Counted from the first letter of the stretch, positions 26,393 through 35,079 are shown. The stretch: 64,000 bases of DNA from Micromonospora sp. CCTCC AA 2012012 (GCF_040499845.1 NZ_CP159342.1:186001-250000), one strand, 5' to 3'. The notes: generated from the letters alone by a model not told the origin. Numbers and translations: made by a program.

Positions 26393-27817
26393 TTACAGCG
26401 GGATGTTGCCGTGCGCGCCCCGGGCGGCCGGCGCGCCGGCCAGCGCCTGGGCGAGCCGCCGACGGGTCTCCTCCGGCTTGATCACGTCGTCCACCACGCC
26501 GATCTCCAGCGCCCGGTTGACGCCACCGGCGACCCGGATCTGCTCCTCGACCAGCCGCGCCCGCAGCGCCTCCCGCTCCCGCGCCGGCGCGGCGGCGAGC
26601 CTCCTGCGGTGCAGGACGTTCACCGCGGCGCCCGCGCCCATCACCGCGACCTCCGCGTTCGGCCAGGCGAAGACCGCAGTGGCACCGAGCGAGTGCGAGT
26701 TCATCGCGATGTACGCCCCGCCGTACGCCTTGCGGGTCACCAGCGTCACCCGCGGCACCACCGCCTCGGCGAAGGCGTGCAGCAGCTTCGCGCCGCGCCG
26801 GACCACGCCGTCCCACTCCTGGCCCAGGCCGGGCAGATAACCGGGCACGTCGACCAGCACGATCAGCGGCACCCCGAGCGAGTCGCACATCCGCACGAAC
26901 CGGGCCGCCTTCTCGGCGCTGGACGCGTCGAGGCAGCCGCCCAGCCGCAGCGGATTGTTGGCGACCACGCCCACCGTGCGGCCGGCGAACCGGCCCAGCG
27001 TGGTGACGACGTTCGGCGCCCACTTGGCGTGCAGCTCCACACCGGGGGCGTCGAGTAGCGCCGCGACCACCGGCTTCACGTCGTACGCCCGGTTCGGCTC
27101 CGCCGGCATCCGCGCTGTCAGGTCGTGCCCGTCCTCGACGCCGGCCGGCACGTCGTCGGGGCAGAGCCGGCCCTGGCGGCCCAGCAGCGCCGCGAGCTTG
27201 CGCGACTCGTTCAGCGCCGTCTCGTCGTCGGCGCAGGTCACGTGCACCACACCGGAACGCCGGCCGTGCGGCTCGGGGCCGCCCAGCCGCTCCATGTCGA
27301 CCTGCTCACCGGTGACGCTGCGGACCACCTCCGGCCCGGTGACGAAGATCCGGCCGGCCCCGCTCATCACCACGATGTCGGTCAGGGCCGGCCCGTACGC
27401 GGCGCCGCCGGCCGCCGGGCCGAGCACCACGGAGATCTGCGGCACCCGCCCCGACGCCCGCACCATGGCGGCGAAGACCTGCCCGACGGCGTCGAGCGCC
27501 ACCACACCCTCGGCCAGCCGGGCGCCGCCGGACTGCCAGAGACCCAGCACCGGCACCCGCTCCCGGACCGCCGTGTCGATCGCGTCGACGATGTGCCGGC
27601 ACCCGTCGATGCCCATCGCGCCGCCCATCCGGGTGGCGTCCGTGGCGTACGCGATCGCGGGCGTGCCCTCGATCTCACCCCGCGCCCAGAGCGCGCCGGA
27701 GGTGTCCCGCGGCGCCATCAGGCGCAGCGAGCCGGCGTCGAACAGGGCTCGGAGCCGGACCTCGGGGTCGCGATGGTCCGGCGTCGAGTCGTTCGCGGCC
27801 AGGGCGGGCGTGGTCAC
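26393..27817 (-). CDS. accD6: Acyl-CoA carboxylase beta subunit (carboxyltransferase), AccD6-like
   Basis: 474 residues from GTG 27817, with CGGAGG upstream. Carboxyltransferase halves: N-terminal crotonase fold with GGARLAEGVVAL and the oxyanion-like GPAAGGAAYGPAL; C-terminal half with NPLRLGGCLDASSAEKAARF, DVPGYLPGLGQEWDG and RKAYGGAYIAMNSHSLGA. It transfers CO2 from carboxybiotin to acetyl-CoA, feeding malonyl-CoA to FabD. Position 20 bp after fabF parallels accD6 after the kas genes in mycobacteria. The biotin carboxylase/BCCP alpha subunit is not in this window. Propionyl-CoA specificity cannot be excluded. Confidence 0.88.
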   Translation of the reverse strand: MTTPALAANDSTPDHRDPEVRLRALFDAGSLRLMAPRDTSGALWARGEIEGTPAIAYATDATRMGGAMGIDGCRHIVDAIDTAVRERVPVLGLWQSGGARLAEGVVALDAVGQVFAAMVRASGRVPQISVVLGPAAGGAAYGPALTDIVVMSGAGRIFVTGPEVVRSVTGEQVDMERLGGPEPHGRRSGVVHVTCADDETALNESRKLAALLGRQGRLCPDDVPAGVEDGHDLTARMPAEPNRAYDVKPVVAALLDAPGVELHAKWAPNVVTTLGRFAGRTVGVVANNPLRLGGCLDASSAEKAARFVRMCDSLGVPLIVLVDVPGYLPGLGQEWDGVVRRGAKLLHAFAEAVVPRVTLVTRKAYGGAYIAMNSHSLGATAVFAWPNAEVAVMGAGAAVNVLHRRRLAAAPAREREALRARLVEEQIRVAGGVNRALEIGVVDDVIKPEETRRRLAQALAGAPAARGAHGNIPL

Positions 27818-27837
27818 TCGTGCCTCCGGGCGTGCTG

Positions 27838-29064
27838 TCAGGGCCGCGTGAAGACGAGCGCCACGTTGTGGCCGCCGAAGCCGAAGGCGTTGTTCAACGC
27901 GGCCGGGATCTCCATGTGCCGCGCCTTGTGGGCGACCACCTCCATGGTCAGGCCGTCGTCCGGGTCGTCCAGGTTGATCGTCGGAGGAATGACCCCGTCC
28001 CGGATCGACAGGATGGTGGCGATCGACTCCAGCGCCCCGGCCGCGCCGAGCAGGTGACCCGTCATCGACTTGGTCGCCGTCAGCACCGGGTGGTCGCCGA
28101 GCGCCTTGTGCAGCGCCCCGATCTCCAGCATGTCGCCCACCGGGGTCGACGTGGCGTGCGCGTTGACGTGCACGATGTCCGTCTTCGCCACGTCCGCGTC
28201 GGCGACGGCCTTGGCGATGGCGCGGATCGCGCCCTCACCCTCGGCGTGCGGCTGCACGATGTCGTACGCGTCCGAGGTGATGCCGGAGCCGGCGAGCCGG
28301 GCGTAGACCCGGGCGCCGCGGGCGGCGGCGTGGTCGGCCCGTTCCAGGACCACCACGCCCGCGCCCTCACCGAGCACGAAACCGTCGCGACCCTTGTCCC
28401 ACGGGCGGGAGGCCCGCTCGGGGTCGTCGTTGCGGGTCGACATGGCCCGCATCGAGGCGAACCCGGCGATCGGCAGGGGGTGGATGACCGCCTCCGTGCC
28501 GCCGGCCACCACCACGTCGGCGCGGCCGGCGCGGATCATGTCCAGGCCGAGCGCGATCGCCTCCGCGCCGGTCGCGCAGGCGCTGGCCACGGAGTGCACC
28601 CCGGCCTTGGCGCCCATCTCCAGCCCCACCCAGGCGGCGGGACCGTTCGGCATCAGCATCGGGATGGTGTGCGGGGAGACCCGGCGCGGGCCGGACGCCT
28701 CCAGGATGTCGTCCTGGGCGAGCAGGGTCAGCGCGCCGCCGATGCCGGAGCCGACGCTGACGCCCAACCGCTCCGGGTCGAGCCCGGAGTCGGCCAGGCC
28801 GGCGTCCGCCCAGGCCTGCTGCGCCGCGATGATCGCGATCGCCTCGGACCGGTCCAACCGGCGCAGCTTGACCCGGTCCAGCAGGCCGGCCGGGTCCACC
28901 GCCAGCGGGGCGGCGATCCGGACCGGCAGTTGCTCGGCCCACTCCTGGGTGAGCGCCCTCACCCCGGAGCGGCCGGCGAGCATGGCGTCCCAGGTCGACG
29001 CGACGTCCCCGCCGAGCGGGGTCGTCGCGCCGAGCCCGGTGACGACGACGTCGGGACGACTCAT
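27838..29064 (-). CDS. fabF: Beta-ketoacyl-ACP synthase II
   Basis: 408 residues. The condensing-enzyme triad is visible: Cys163 (HSVASACATGAEA), His303 (VNAHATSTPVGD) and His337 (TKSMTGHLLG), with the Gly-rich GFGGHNVALVF near the end. It elongates acyl-ACP with malonyl-ACP in the cytosolic type II fatty-acid synthase. The ATG lies one base after the acpP stop (TGA-C-ATG), so translation is coupled. Length and order fit the actinobacterial fabD-fabH-acpP-fabF set. Confidence 0.95.
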   Translation of the reverse strand: MSRPDVVVTGLGATTPLGGDVASTWDAMLAGRSGVRALTQEWAEQLPVRIAAPLAVDPAGLLDRVKLRRLDRSEAIAIIAAQQAWADAGLADSGLDPERLGVSVGSGIGGALTLLAQDDILEASGPRRVSPHTIPMLMPNGPAAWVGLEMGAKAGVHSVASACATGAEAIALGLDMIRAGRADVVVAGGTEAVIHPLPIAGFASMRAMSTRNDDPERASRPWDKGRDGFVLGEGAGVVVLERADHAAARGARVYARLAGSGITSDAYDIVQPHAEGEGAIRAIAKAVADADVAKTDIVHVNAHATSTPVGDMLEIGALHKALGDHPVLTATKSMTGHLLGAAGALESIATILSIRDGVIPPTINLDDPDDGLTMEVVAHKARHMEIPAALNNAFGFGGHNVALVFTRP

Positions 29065-29065
29065 G

Positions 29066-29305
29066 TCAGGACTGCGCCGCGATGAAGCTGACAGCGTCCC
29101 CGACGGTCTTCAGGTTCTGCACCTCGTTGTCCGGGATCTTGACGCCGAACTTCTCCTCGGCGGCCACCACGACCTCCACCATGGAGAGCGAGTCGACGTC
29201 CAGGTCGTCGGTGAAGGACTTCCCCTCGGCCACGTCGTCCGGGTTCACCCCGGCAACCTCTTCGAGGATCTCGGCGAGGCCGGCGGTGATCTCGTCACGG
29301 GTCAT
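29066..29305 (-). CDS. acpP: Acyl carrier protein
   Basis: 79 residues from ATG 29305; an in-frame ATG seven codons earlier would give a non-family N-terminus. The phosphopantetheine site is Ser39 in DLDVDSLSMVE. The acidic helix II, hydrophobic VGDAVSFI and overall length are standard. It carries acyl chains between FabD, FabH and FabF products of the same cluster. The ribosome site (GAGAGGAA) is unusually distant, about 12 nt. Confidence 0.95.
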   Translation of the reverse strand: MTRDEITAGLAEILEEVAGVNPDDVAEGKSFTDDLDVDSLSMVEVVVAAEEKFGVKIPDNEVQNLKTVGDAVSFIAAQS

Positions 29306-29382
29306 TGTGGTGTGGTTCCTCTCCATAGGGGGTTGTTCTCCGCCGGATGGCGGTGCGGTACGGCCGGAGCCGGACCGGGTCC

Positions 29383-30327
29383 TCAGGGGCAGCGGACGAC
29401 CTGACCGGCGTAGGTCAGGCCGCCGCCGAAGCCGAAGAGCAGCACCGGGGCGCCCGAGGGCACCTCCCGCCGCTCCACCAGCTTGGACAGGGCCAGCGGC
29501 ACGCTCGCCGCGGAGGTGTTGCCCGACTCGACGATGTCCTTGGCGATGATCGCGTTCGGGATGTTCAGCCGCTTGGCGATGCCGTCGATGATCCGGGCGT
29601 TGGCCTGGTGCGGCACGAACGCGGCCAGCTCGCTCGGGGCGACCCCGGCCCGCTCGCAGGCCTGCAGCGCCAGCGGGGCCAGGGCGGTGGTGGCCCAGCG
29701 GAAGACCGACTGCCCCTCCTGCGCGATGTACGGCCGCCAGCCCTCGATCCGGACCGCGTCGCTCTTCTCCGGCGCGGAGCCCCAGACCACCGGGCCGATC
29801 CCGGTCGGCTCGTCGTCGGCGGCGGCGGTGACCACCGCCGCCCCGGCGCCGTCACCGAAGATGATGCAGGTGGAGCGGTCGGTCCAGTCGGTGAAGTCGG
29901 AGAGCTTCTCCGCGCCGATGACGATCGCGTTGCGGGCCGCACCGGCCCGGATGGCGTGGTCCGCGGTGCCCAGCGCGTACGCAAAACCCGAGCAGGCGGT
30001 GTTGAGGTCGTACGCGGCGGGTGCGGTGATGCCGAGCTTGGCGGCGACCCGGCAGGCCACGTTGGGGCTGCGGTCGACCGAGGTGCAGGTGGCGACCACG
30101 ACGAGGTCGATGTCGGCGGCGGTGAGCCCCGAGTTGGCCAGCGCCTTGCCGGCCGCGGCGGTGGCCATGTCGGCGACCGTCTCGTCACCGGCGATCCGGC
30201 GGGTGACGATGCCGACCCGGTCCCGGATCCACTCGTCGTTGGTCTCGACGAGCTGGGCGATGTCGTCGTTGGTGACCACCCGGGACGGCTGGTAGTGCCC
30301 CATCGCGAGGATCCTGCTGCCGGCCAT
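29383..30327 (-). CDS. fabH: Beta-ketoacyl-ACP synthase III
   Basis: 314 residues with catalytic Cys112 (DLNTACSGFAYA), His240 (VPHQANARI) and Asn270 (VESGNTSAASV). It starts fatty-acid chains by condensing acyl-CoA primers with malonyl-ACP; actinobacterial enzymes prefer branched primers (family knowledge). It lies between fabD (118 bp away, with two repeat hairpins in the spacer) and acpP (77 bp). Confidence 0.95.
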   Translation of the reverse strand: MAGSRILAMGHYQPSRVVTNDDIAQLVETNDEWIRDRVGIVTRRIAGDETVADMATAAAGKALANSGLTAADIDLVVVATCTSVDRSPNVACRVAAKLGITAPAAYDLNTACSGFAYALGTADHAIRAGAARNAIVIGAEKLSDFTDWTDRSTCIIFGDGAGAAVVTAAADDEPTGIGPVVWGSAPEKSDAVRIEGWRPYIAQEGQSVFRWATTALAPLALQACERAGVAPSELAAFVPHQANARIIDGIAKRLNIPNAIIAKDIVESGNTSAASVPLALSKLVERREVPSGAPVLLFGFGGGLTYAGQVVRCP

Positions 30328-30340
30328 CAGTGCCTGCCTT

Positions 30341-30445
30341 TCGTTCTCCGACTGCGGGACCCGCAGGACGGCTCGTTCCGCGCGGTCATCGGGCTGGTCT
30401 TCGTTCGCGGCTGCGGGGCTCGCAGGACCGGCTCACTCCTCGCGC
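30341..30445. repeat. Two direct copies of a hairpin-forming repeat in the fabH-fabD spacer
   Basis: Copies at 30341-30385 and 30401-30445, offset 60 bp. Each begins TCGTTC, contains a CTGCGGG-like/CGCAG palindrome (CTGCGGGACCCGCAG and CTGCGGGGCTCGCAG), then GGACGGCTC or GGACCGGCTC. This resembles dispersed repeats I associate with Micromonosporaceae. Confidence 0.6.
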
Positions 30446-31618
30446 TCACAGGGCAGCCCCGCCGATCCGGGCGAGCGGCTGGCCCGGGGCGACCGGGTCG
30501 TCGTGGTGGGCGAGCCACTCGGTGAGCAGCCCGCTGTCGTGCGCGGTGACCTCGACCGGCCCCTGCCGGGTGGCCACCTGGCCGATGATCTGCCCGGTGC
30601 GCAGGTCGGCGCCCTCGGCCAGGTCGGCGGCCGGCTGGAAGGTGCCCGCGGCGGGGGAGACCACCACCCGGAACTGGACCACCGGCTCGTGGCCGCGCAG
30701 GCCGCTGTGCCGGGCGATCAGGTCCCGGGCGGCAGGCAGGTCGTCGGGGGTGTTCAGGGTGACGATCTCGGGCACCCCGGTCGCCTTCAGCTCCCGCTTG
30801 AGCAGGCCGGCCAGGGTGCCGGCGGGCGGCAGCTCGATCACGCCGGTGACCCCGAGGTCGGCCAGGGTGCGCATGCACAGGTCCCAGCGGACCGGCGCGG
30901 TGACCTGGCGGACGAGCCGCTGCACCATCTCCCGGCCGTGGTTGACGGCCGACCCGTCCAGGTCCGACAGCAGGATCCGGACCGGGTCGCCCGGCGTGAT
31001 CCCGGCCGCGACCCGGGCCAGCGCCGCCTCGGCGGGGCCCATGTACGGGGTGTGGAAGGCGCCGGCCACCTTGAGCCGGGTCACCCGGGCCCGGGACGGC
31101 GGCTCGGCGGCGAGCTTCTCCAGCCCGTCGATCGCGCCCGCGGCGACGATCTGCCCGGCGCCGTTGCGGTTGGCCGGGTGCAGCCCGTGCTTCTCGATGG
31201 TGGCCAGCACCTCGTCGGCGTCGCCGCCGAGCACGGCGGCCATGCCGGTGGGCTCCAGCGCGCAGGCGGCGGCCATCTCCCGGCCGCGTACCCCGGCGAG
31301 GGTGATCGCCGCCTCGGCCGGCAGCACCCCGGCGAGCGCGGCGGCGCCCAGCTCGCCGACGCTGTGCCCGGCGGTCACGGCCACGTCGTACATCGGCAGG
31401 TGCTCGGCGGCCAGCAGCGCGGCGGCGACCAGCAGCGGCTGGGTCCGGGCGGTGTCCTTGATCTCCTCGGCGTCGGCCTCCGTGCCGAGGTGGACCAGGT
31501 CGACGCCGGCCAGCGCCGACCACCAGCGCAGGCGCGCCTCCGTGCCGGTCAGGTCGAGCCAGGGAGTGAGGAAGCCGGGCTTCTGGGAACCCTGGCCGGG
31601 TGAGAGTACGGCGAGCAC
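30446..31618 (-). CDS. fabD: Malonyl-CoA:ACP transacylase with extra C-terminal biotinyl/lipoyl-like domain
   Basis: 390 residues, about 80 longer than standard FabD. The transacylase core has GQGSQ (8-12), Ser86 in GHSVGE and His189 in AGAFHTPYM, so it loads malonate from CoA onto ACP. Residues about 315-390 form an extra domain with the biotinyl/lipoyl pattern: VVVSPAAGTF, then ADLRTGQIIGQV, VEVTAHDSGLLTEWL and PVAPGQPLARIG. The hairpin that normally holds the modified lysine (MKM) reads RQGPVEV, with no lysine. It is the first fab gene after the FasR-like regulator and starts at GTG 31618. The core is secure; the extension is identified by pattern only. Confidence 0.92.
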   Translation of the reverse strand: MLAVLSPGQGSQKPGFLTPWLDLTGTEARLRWWSALAGVDLVHLGTEADAEEIKDTARTQPLLVAAALLAAEHLPMYDVAVTAGHSVGELGAAALAGVLPAEAAITLAGVRGREMAAACALEPTGMAAVLGGDADEVLATIEKHGLHPANRNGAGQIVAAGAIDGLEKLAAEPPSRARVTRLKVAGAFHTPYMGPAEAALARVAAGITPGDPVRILLSDLDGSAVNHGREMVQRLVRQVTAPVRWDLCMRTLADLGVTGVIELPPAGTLAGLLKRELKATGVPEIVTLNTPDDLPAARDLIARHSGLRGHEPVVQFRVVVSPAAGTFQPAADLAEGADLRTGQIIGQVATRQGPVEVTAHDSGLLTEWLAHHDDPVAPGQPLARIGGAAL

Positions 31619-31685
31619 GTCTATGACTCTGACGGATACTCACCGGTCGCGCTGTAGCGTGCGCCACCAAACCGCACTAGAAGAG

Positions 31686-31702
31686 TTGTCGGGTTCCCAC
31701 AA
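31686..31702 (-). promoter_or_regulatory. Candidate operator upstream of fabD (FasR site?)
   Basis: An imperfect inverted repeat TTGTGGGAACCCGACAA (minus strand) about 70 bp before fabD, next to a TTTTT run. On the same strand TAGTGC-17 nt-TACAGC could be the fabD promoter. FasR activates this operon in Streptomyces (family knowledge); assignment to this site is inference. Confidence 0.45.
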
Positions 31703-31735
31703 AAATCGGCGGCGGTCGTCACCGGTCTGTGACGT

Positions 31736-32962
31736 TCATCGCACGCCTGGGGTCGGTGTCTGGTTCGGGGCTGGTGGCACCACTGGGACGATCGGGTCCA
31801 GCCGGCCCACCGTCAGCGCCACCTGGAGCGCGAACGCGTCGCGCGGGGTGAGCGGGGAGAAGCCGGTCACCTCCGCCACCCGCTTCAACCGGTACCGCAC
31901 CGTGTTCGGGTGCACGAACAGGGCGCGGGCGGCGCTCTCCAGCGTGCCCCCGGCGGCGAAGAAGGCGTCCAGCGTCTCCAGCAGCTCCCCGCCGGCCCGG
32001 GTCAGGGCGGCGTACACGTCGTGGCGCAGCCGGCGGCGGGCCTCCGCGTCGCCGGCCAGGGCCCGCTCCGGCAGCAGGTCCGCGGCCGGCACCGGGCGCG
32101 GCGCGGTCGGCCAGGCCGGCGCCGCGCGGAACCCGGCCAGCGCGGCCCGCGCCGACTCCGTCGCCTCGTCCAGACTGGGTACGGCGGGCCCCACCACCAC
32201 CGGCCCGTCCCCGAACGCGGTGAGCAACTTCTCCGTGGCGGCCATCGGTTCGGCCGCCCCGCCGAGCACGATCACCAGCCGGTCGCCGTGCACCCCGCCG
32301 ATCACCTCCACCCCGATCCGCCGGGCCTGCCGGTAGACGGTGTGCAGCACGGCGGCCACCTCGCCGCCGGGGGAGCGGCCCACCGCCACCGCGACCGGCG
32401 GGGCGTCCGGCCAGCCCAGCGCGGCGGCCCGGCTGGCCAGCACGTCCGGTGAGTCGCCGCGCAGCAGCGCGTCCACCAGCAGCGCCTGGAGCCGGGCGTC
32501 CCACGAGCCGCGCGACTCGGCGGCGCGGGCGTAGACCCGGGCGGCGGCGAAGGCGATCTCCCGGGAGAAGCGCAGCACCGCCTCGCGCAGCTGCTGCTCC
32601 TCGCCCTTCGCCGCCAGGTGCGACACCTGCTCCTCGACGACGTCGATGGTCACCTTGATCAGCGCCACCGTCTGCTGGAGGCTGATCGAGCGGGCCAGCG
32701 CCTGCGGGGCGGTGGCGAAGACCTCGTCGGAGACCTCCTGGGTGCTGTCCGCGGTGCCGCCGCCCTCGCGCAGCCACTGCACCAGTGACCGCGCGCCGGC
32801 CTGCGCTACCAGCATGACCCAGGAACGCTGGTCGGCGGGGAGGGACCGGAACCAGGGCAGGCTCTCGTCCATCCGGGAGACGCTGGCGGTCGCCAGCGCC
32901 CCCGCCGCCCGTTCGATCCGGCGGAGGGTGGCCGACAGGTCGCTCGCGCCCGGCTCGCTCAC
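31736..32962 (-). CDS. fasR: PucR/CdaR-family regulator, FasR-like activator of fatty-acid synthesis
   Basis: 408 residues from GTG 32962. The N-terminal half is helical and GAF-like. The central GGDEF-like remnant region includes VAVAVGRSPGGEVAAVLHTV. The C-terminal PucR HTH is in YAALTRAGGELLETLDAFF then LFVHPNTVRYRLKRVAEVTG. In Streptomyces the PucR-type protein encoded immediately before fabD is FasR, an activator of fabDHPF. The same position here makes orthology likely. It transcribes in the same direction, 117 bp before fabD. Confidence 0.82.
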   Translation of the reverse strand: MSEPGASDLSATLRRIERAAGALATASVSRMDESLPWFRSLPADQRSWVMLVAQAGARSLVQWLREGGGTADSTQEVSDEVFATAPQALARSISLQQTVALIKVTIDVVEEQVSHLAAKGEEQQLREAVLRFSREIAFAAARVYARAAESRGSWDARLQALLVDALLRGDSPDVLASRAAALGWPDAPPVAVAVGRSPGGEVAAVLHTVYRQARRIGVEVIGGVHGDRLVIVLGGAAEPMAATEKLLTAFGDGPVVVGPAVPSLDEATESARAALAGFRAAPAWPTAPRPVPAADLLPERALAGDAEARRRLRHDVYAALTRAGGELLETLDAFFAAGGTLESAARALFVHPNTVRYRLKRVAEVTGFSPLTPRDAFALQVALTVGRLDPIVPVVPPAPNQTPTPGVR

Positions 32963-33065
32963 CGCTCCAGCCTGACATGTCCTGACCTGCGCCGGAACGC
33001 CGAGGTCCGGCTGTCGGCGGGAGGCGGCTCGACGCGGGACCCCCGGCCGGTGAGAATGTCCTCCC

Positions 33066-33617
33066 GTGACCGACATCCACACCGATCACGGGACCGCCGC
33101 GCTGGCCCGGGAGATCGACGCCACCTGCCGGCTGACCGGACGTTTCGTGCTGCGCTCCGGCCGGGTGGCCGACGAGTACTTCGACAAGTACCGGTTCGAG
33201 GCCGACCCGGTGCTGCTGGACCGGGTCGCCGCCGGCCTGGCCGCGCTCGTCCCACCGGACACCGAGGTGCTGGCCGGCCTGGAGATGGGTGGCATCCCGG
33301 TGGTCACCGCGCTGGCCCGGCACGTCGGGCTGCCGTGCGCCTTCGTCCGCAAGACCGCCAAGCCGTACGGCACCGCCCGGCTCGCCGAGGGCGCCGAGGT
33401 GGCGGGCCGCCGGGTGCTGGTGGTGGAGGACGTGGTCACCTCCGGTGGTCAGGTGGTCATCTCCACCGGTCAGCTCCGTGAGCTGGGTGCCCGCATCGAC
33501 CACGCGCTCTGCGTGATCGACCGCGCCGAGGGCGGCGGGGAGGCGCTCGCCGCGCACGGCATCACGCTGCGCGCCCTGCTCACCCGCGCCGACCTGGAGG
33601 CCCACCGGGCCGGCTGA
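33066..33617 (+). CDS. pyrE: Orotate phosphoribosyltransferase
   Basis: 183 residues from GTG 33066. The PRPP-binding loop is VLVVEDVVTSGG, with substrate-loop KTAKPYGTARLAEG and N-terminal LTGRFVLRSGRVADEYFDKY. It makes OMP from orotate and PRPP in pyrimidine synthesis. It is divergent from fasR. No clear ribosome site precedes the GTG; GAGAAT 8 nt upstream may serve as a leaderless -10. It stands alone, away from other pyr genes. Confidence 0.93.
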   Translation: MTDIHTDHGTAALAREIDATCRLTGRFVLRSGRVADEYFDKYRFEADPVLLDRVAAGLAALVPPDTEVLAGLEMGGIPVVTALARHVGLPCAFVRKTAKPYGTARLAEGAEVAGRRVLVVEDVVTSGGQVVISTGQLRELGARIDHALCVIDRAEGGGEALAAHGITLRALLTRADLEAHRAG

Positions 33618-33765
33618 GCGCGTCCGCACCCGGCCGGTCCCGGACCGGTCGCGTCCGCCGGCCGACCCGGTACGCGCCGCAGAGCCCGTCCGGACCGGCC
33701 AGTACGGTGTCAGGGCACGTGGGGGCGACCTGCCCCACGGGCGGTGCGAGCGTGAGGAGACCGGG

Positions 33766-34092
33766 ATGGCGCACGGGGAGGCCGAGCACGGCTGCGCCCA
33801 GGGCGAGCCCTGCCGGCCGGGCCACGACCAGGGGGCGGCCGGCAAGCACCCCCGCCGGTCGACCGGTGTGACACATCCGGCCGAGCCGACCGCCGGGTGG
33901 GTGGCGGAGCGCGCCGAGGACGACGCGCCGGTGCCCCGCCAGCGGGACCAGGAGCCCCTGGTGTCGGCGGTGACGCCCCCGCAGGGCTGCCGCAGCGAGC
34001 TGGCCGGGTGGGCCGGCGCGCACCGGCACGGCGCGGTCCGGCCGCGGACCCGGACGATCCGCCGGGAAAGGCCGCCACGTCGCTGGTGCTGA
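33766..34092 (+). CDS. Small His/Cys-containing hypothetical protein
   Basis: 108 residues from ATG 33766, 6 nt behind GAGGAG. Codon third positions are mostly G or C until the final ten codons. The N-terminus is rich in His, Cys and Glu (AHGEAEHGCAQGEPCRPGHD), which could bind metal. The remainder is Pro/Arg-rich and looks disordered. A TACGGT box lies about 65 bp upstream. I recognise no family. It could be spurious, but no other gene occupies 33618-34115. Confidence 0.45.
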   Translation: MAHGEAEHGCAQGEPCRPGHDQGAAGKHPRRSTGVTHPAEPTAGWVAERAEDDAPVPRQRDQEPLVSAVTPPQGCRSELAGWAGAHRHGAVRPRTRTIRRERPPRRWC

Positions 34093-34115
34093 CCACGCGG
34101 ACGCCGCCGGGCGAC

Positions 34116-34121
34116 TAGCGT
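34116..34121 (+). promoter_or_regulatory. Leaderless -10 (TAGCGT) for the quinone-oxidoreductase-like gene
   Basis: TAGCGT ends 7 nt before GTG 34129; an earlier in-frame GTG (34120) would overlap the box. Confidence 0.55.
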
Positions 34122-34128
34122 GAGCAGG

Positions 34129-35055
34129 GTGAAGGCGATCGCGATCGACGCGTACGGCCCGGCCGACGCGCTCACCCTCCGGGAGCTTCCCGACCCGCCC
34201 GTCGGCCCGGACACCGTGCTCGTGCGGGTGCGCGCCGCCGGGGTCAACCCGGTCGACTGGAAGGTGCGCGAGGGTCATCTGGCCGGGGCCATGCCGACCC
34301 ACTTCCCGCTGGTGCCCGGCTGGGACGCCGCGGGCGTGGTGGAAGCCGTCGGGCCGGCGGTGACCGGCTTCGCGGTGGGCGACGAGGTGATCGGGTACGT
34401 CCGGCGCGACGACGTCCAGCACGGCACGTACGCGGAGCTGGTGCCGGCCCCGGAGCGGACCCTCGCGGACAAGCCGGTGCGGGCGTCCTGGGCCGAGGCG
34501 GGCGGGCTGCCGCTGGCGGGGCTGACGGCCTACCAGGCGTTGCAGTCGGCCCGGACCGGCGCGGGGGACACCGTGCTGGTGCACGGGGCCGCCGGCGGGG
34601 TGGGGCACCTGGCGGTGCAGGTGGCCCGGGCGCTCGGCGCGGACCGGGTGATCGGGACGGCGAGCGAGGCCAACCACGACTTCGTCCGGTCGCTGGGCGC
34701 CGAGCCGGTCAGCTACGGCGACGGCCTGCTGGACCGGGTCCGCGCGGTCGCGCCCGACGGGGTGGACGTGGCGCTGGACCTCTTCGGCGGCGAGGCGCTG
34801 GACGTGTCGGCCGAGCTGTTGACCCGCCCGGCCCGGTTGGTCTCGACCGCCGACCCGGAACACGTCACCCGGCTGGGCGGGAGTTATCTCTTCGTGAAGC
34901 CGTCCACGGCGGACCTGAGCATGCTGGCCGGGCTGGTCGACGCCGGCCGGCTGACGGTGCACGTGGCGCGGACGTTTCCGCTGGCCGAGGCGGGGCCGGC
35001 GCAGCAGCTGGTGGCCGAGGGGCACGTCCGGGGCAAGGTCGTGCTGGAGGTCTGA
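34129..35055 (+). CDS. NADP-dependent quinone-oxidoreductase-like MDR enzyme
   Basis: 308 residues. The MDR fold lacks structural zinc: AAGVNPVDWKVREG, then VLVHGAAGGVGHLAVQVARALG as the NADPH site, and IGTASEANHDFVRSLGAEPV. This matches zeta-crystallin/quinone reductases that reduce quinones or enones. The start was chosen at GTG 34129 from the leaderless promoter geometry. The upstream neighbour is the small hypothetical gene and downstream is a convergent secreted protein. Confidence 0.88.
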   Translation: MKAIAIDAYGPADALTLRELPDPPVGPDTVLVRVRAAGVNPVDWKVREGHLAGAMPTHFPLVPGWDAAGVVEAVGPAVTGFAVGDEVIGYVRRDDVQHGTYAELVPAPERTLADKPVRASWAEAGGLPLAGLTAYQALQSARTGAGDTVLVHGAAGGVGHLAVQVARALGADRVIGTASEANHDFVRSLGAEPVSYGDGLLDRVRAVAPDGVDVALDLFGGEALDVSAELLTRPARLVSTADPEHVTRLGGSYLFVKPSTADLSMLAGLVDAGRLTVHVARTFPLAEAGPAQQLVAEGHVRGKVVLEV

Positions 35056-35079
35056 CCGTCGTCCCGCCCGGCGGCCGGG

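Noticed and set aside
26393..33617. Type II polyketide synthase cluster
   Set aside because: Gene order and enzymes (fabD, fabH, acpP, fabF, accD) are the primary fatty-acid cluster; no chain-length factor, cyclase or tailoring genes.
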